Assembly (NCBI RefSeq): GCF_032062135.1
Contig: NC_092859.1
Span: 41,271,413 to 41,335,412 of the forward strand
Direction: 5' to 3'
From: Pyxicephalus adspersus
Lineage: Eukaryota > Chordata > Amphibia > Anura > Pyxicephalidae
Length of the DNA: 64,000 nucleotides
Shown here: piece by piece, positions 63,018 to 64,000 of the stretch
Layout of the letters: each line of letters opens with the position of its first letter
How positions within the stretch are numbered: the first letter of the stretch is position 1
The notes under the pieces: generated by a model
Seen by the model: only the letters and a program-made list of their open reading frames with translations
Databases searched by the model: none
Told to the model about the DNA's origin: nothing
Program-made: the position numbers and the translations under genes

Positions 63018-63105
63018 CTTTCAATGTTCACCTCGGTATAAGGATGCCCCTAAAATGATAGCAATGAGACCCCCAGCTCACACCTCACACCGACTAAACT
63101 GGAAA
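63018..63105 (-). other. rnf213: rnf213 exon 1, 5' UTR (5' end approximate)
   Basis: A strong donor, AAG|GTAAGTG, ends this exon at 63018, directly downstream of the ISRE. No ATG-initiated RNF213 sequence is found here and the conserved N-terminus begins in the next exon, so I read it as non-coding. The upstream limit is a guess based on an initiator-like TTAGTC and the ISRE position. Confidence 0.55.
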
Positions 63106-63180
63106 TTTTTCTTCCTTCAGTTTTGTAAAGTGGATTACTTTCACTTTCATTTCTTAGCACAGTTCTTGCTCGGGTGTGGC
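63100..63180 (-). promoter_or_regulatory. rnf213: rnf213 promoter with interferon-stimulated response element (ISRE)
   Basis: On the minus strand, 63153-63137 reads GAAATGAAAGTGAAAGT. This contains a perfect GAAANNGAAA ISRE core (63148-63139) plus a third GAAA half-site. It sits about 30-120 bp upstream of the end of the non-coding first exon. No TATA box is obvious. A purine-rich GAAGGAAGAAA stretch (about 63119-63109) lies nearby. STAT1/STAT2/IRF9 and IRF factors bind such sites, and mammalian RNF213 is interferon-induced. The transcription start itself is not mapped. Confidence 0.75.
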
Positions 63181-64000
63181 ATTTCTGTACAGTTCTAAAA
63201 CATACCAGTTTCTACTAAATCGAAAGGAAATTCGTGACTGCTAATAAAAACCCAATGAACTGCATATTTTAGGTTTCCAAAACTATAAATTGTGCTGATT
63301 CAGTTCCAAAGAAATACATGCAAGAGGGACACATTGTAGTACAAGGTATGAGGGCAAAGGATCCATCTCTGCCATCTCTTAGGTATGCATGCTGGAAAAA
63401 GTAATGGAATATTTATTACAGGGTAAACCCATAGGTTCCCTTTTTTCTCATGACTACGTTTCCTTTAAAAATTAAATCATCTTTTTCAGGCTGTAATAAA
63501 TGATCAGTGCAGAATAACACTTCCAGCACATTTTGTATAGATGTCTATAAATCAAGAGAGAGGTCAGTCCTTCTAAATGAGGGGCAGTCAGGAACTGAGT
63601 GATGAGCCTGCATCACTCTCCCTCCCTCAAATTTTACCATTGGTACCATTGTACCATAGTAACATTCCAACATACCAAGAAGCCATTATTGCCAAACTTC
63701 GTGGTGCTGTGCAGTTTGAAAAAAATGCCAAACTTAAATAGATGAGGTCTAAAACAAGATCCTACAGGTCTCCAATTGGATCGGCAATGCTCCCACACAC
63801 TGGAAAATGTATTCTGTGCTGTAAGAGAGCCAGCTGTGTATGGCAACAGAGGGAGAAACACAGTAACAGTGACACATTATGTTCTCTAGACTCCTCCAGA
63901 GTTTAAAGGATTTCTAAAAACTATTCCTAGTCCCAAAGATCAAATGAGATTTGCCAAAGAGCTCCTGGATATTTGGATGCTACAATGCAAATTGGAGTAA
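63181..64000. other. Upstream flank of rnf213: no gene seen
   Basis: Contains one further purine motif, CGAAAGGAAATTC (63220-63232), that could be an IRF half-site. Otherwise I recognise no coding sequence or repeat with clear ends. Confidence 0.5.

Overview
This is vertebrate nuclear DNA, most likely from a frog. Genes are split by introns, and intergenic and intronic DNA is full of old transposons of kinds common in amphibians: TTAA-flanked MITEs, palindromic MITEs, hAT relics, tRNA-headed SINEs, an L2-type LINE and Penelope-like debris. The protein is a clear vertebrate RNF213. Assigning it to an anuran, perhaps a ranoid, is an inference from the repeats and was not tested by a search.

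One host gene fills the window on the minus strand: rnf213 (mysterin), the giant AAA+ E3 ubiquitin ligase. I traced 32 consecutive exons from a non-coding first exon near 63.1 kb down to 1662, where the gene runs off the left edge. All 31 coding exons join in phase with consensus splice sites. They encode about 3,564 residues: an N-terminal zinc ribbon, a Lys/Asn/Asp-rich disordered stretch, a CBM20-like beta domain, the long helical stalk, the AAA modules with their P-loops, and the start of the region after the AAA core. The RING finger and C-terminal half lie beyond the left edge. Just upstream of exon 1 is an interferon-stimulated response element, which fits the known interferon induction of RNF213.

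Layout from the gene's 5' end: promoter and upstream DNA (63.1-64.0 kb); exons 1-4 (63.1-58.2 kb); exons 5-8 (56.3-50.8 kb); stalk exons 9-24 (49.8-16.5 kb); AAA exons 25-28 (15.2-7.2 kb); exons 29-32 (5.2-1.7 kb). The largest intron, 22371-30562, holds an L2-type LINE broken by two later insertions. Other introns carry MITEs, hAT elements, a hAT nested in a SINE, a Penelope-like GIY-YIG fragment, three hammerhead-ribozyme-like relics and some unusual tandem or inverted repeats.

I saw no second host gene, no structural RNA gene and no CRISPR array. The most interesting points are the complete rnf213 gene model with its ISRE, the split P-loop and missing catalytic Glu in the first nucleotide-binding AAA module, and a 1.3-kb insertion carrying a hammerhead-like motif with an 11-bp target duplication inside the LINE.
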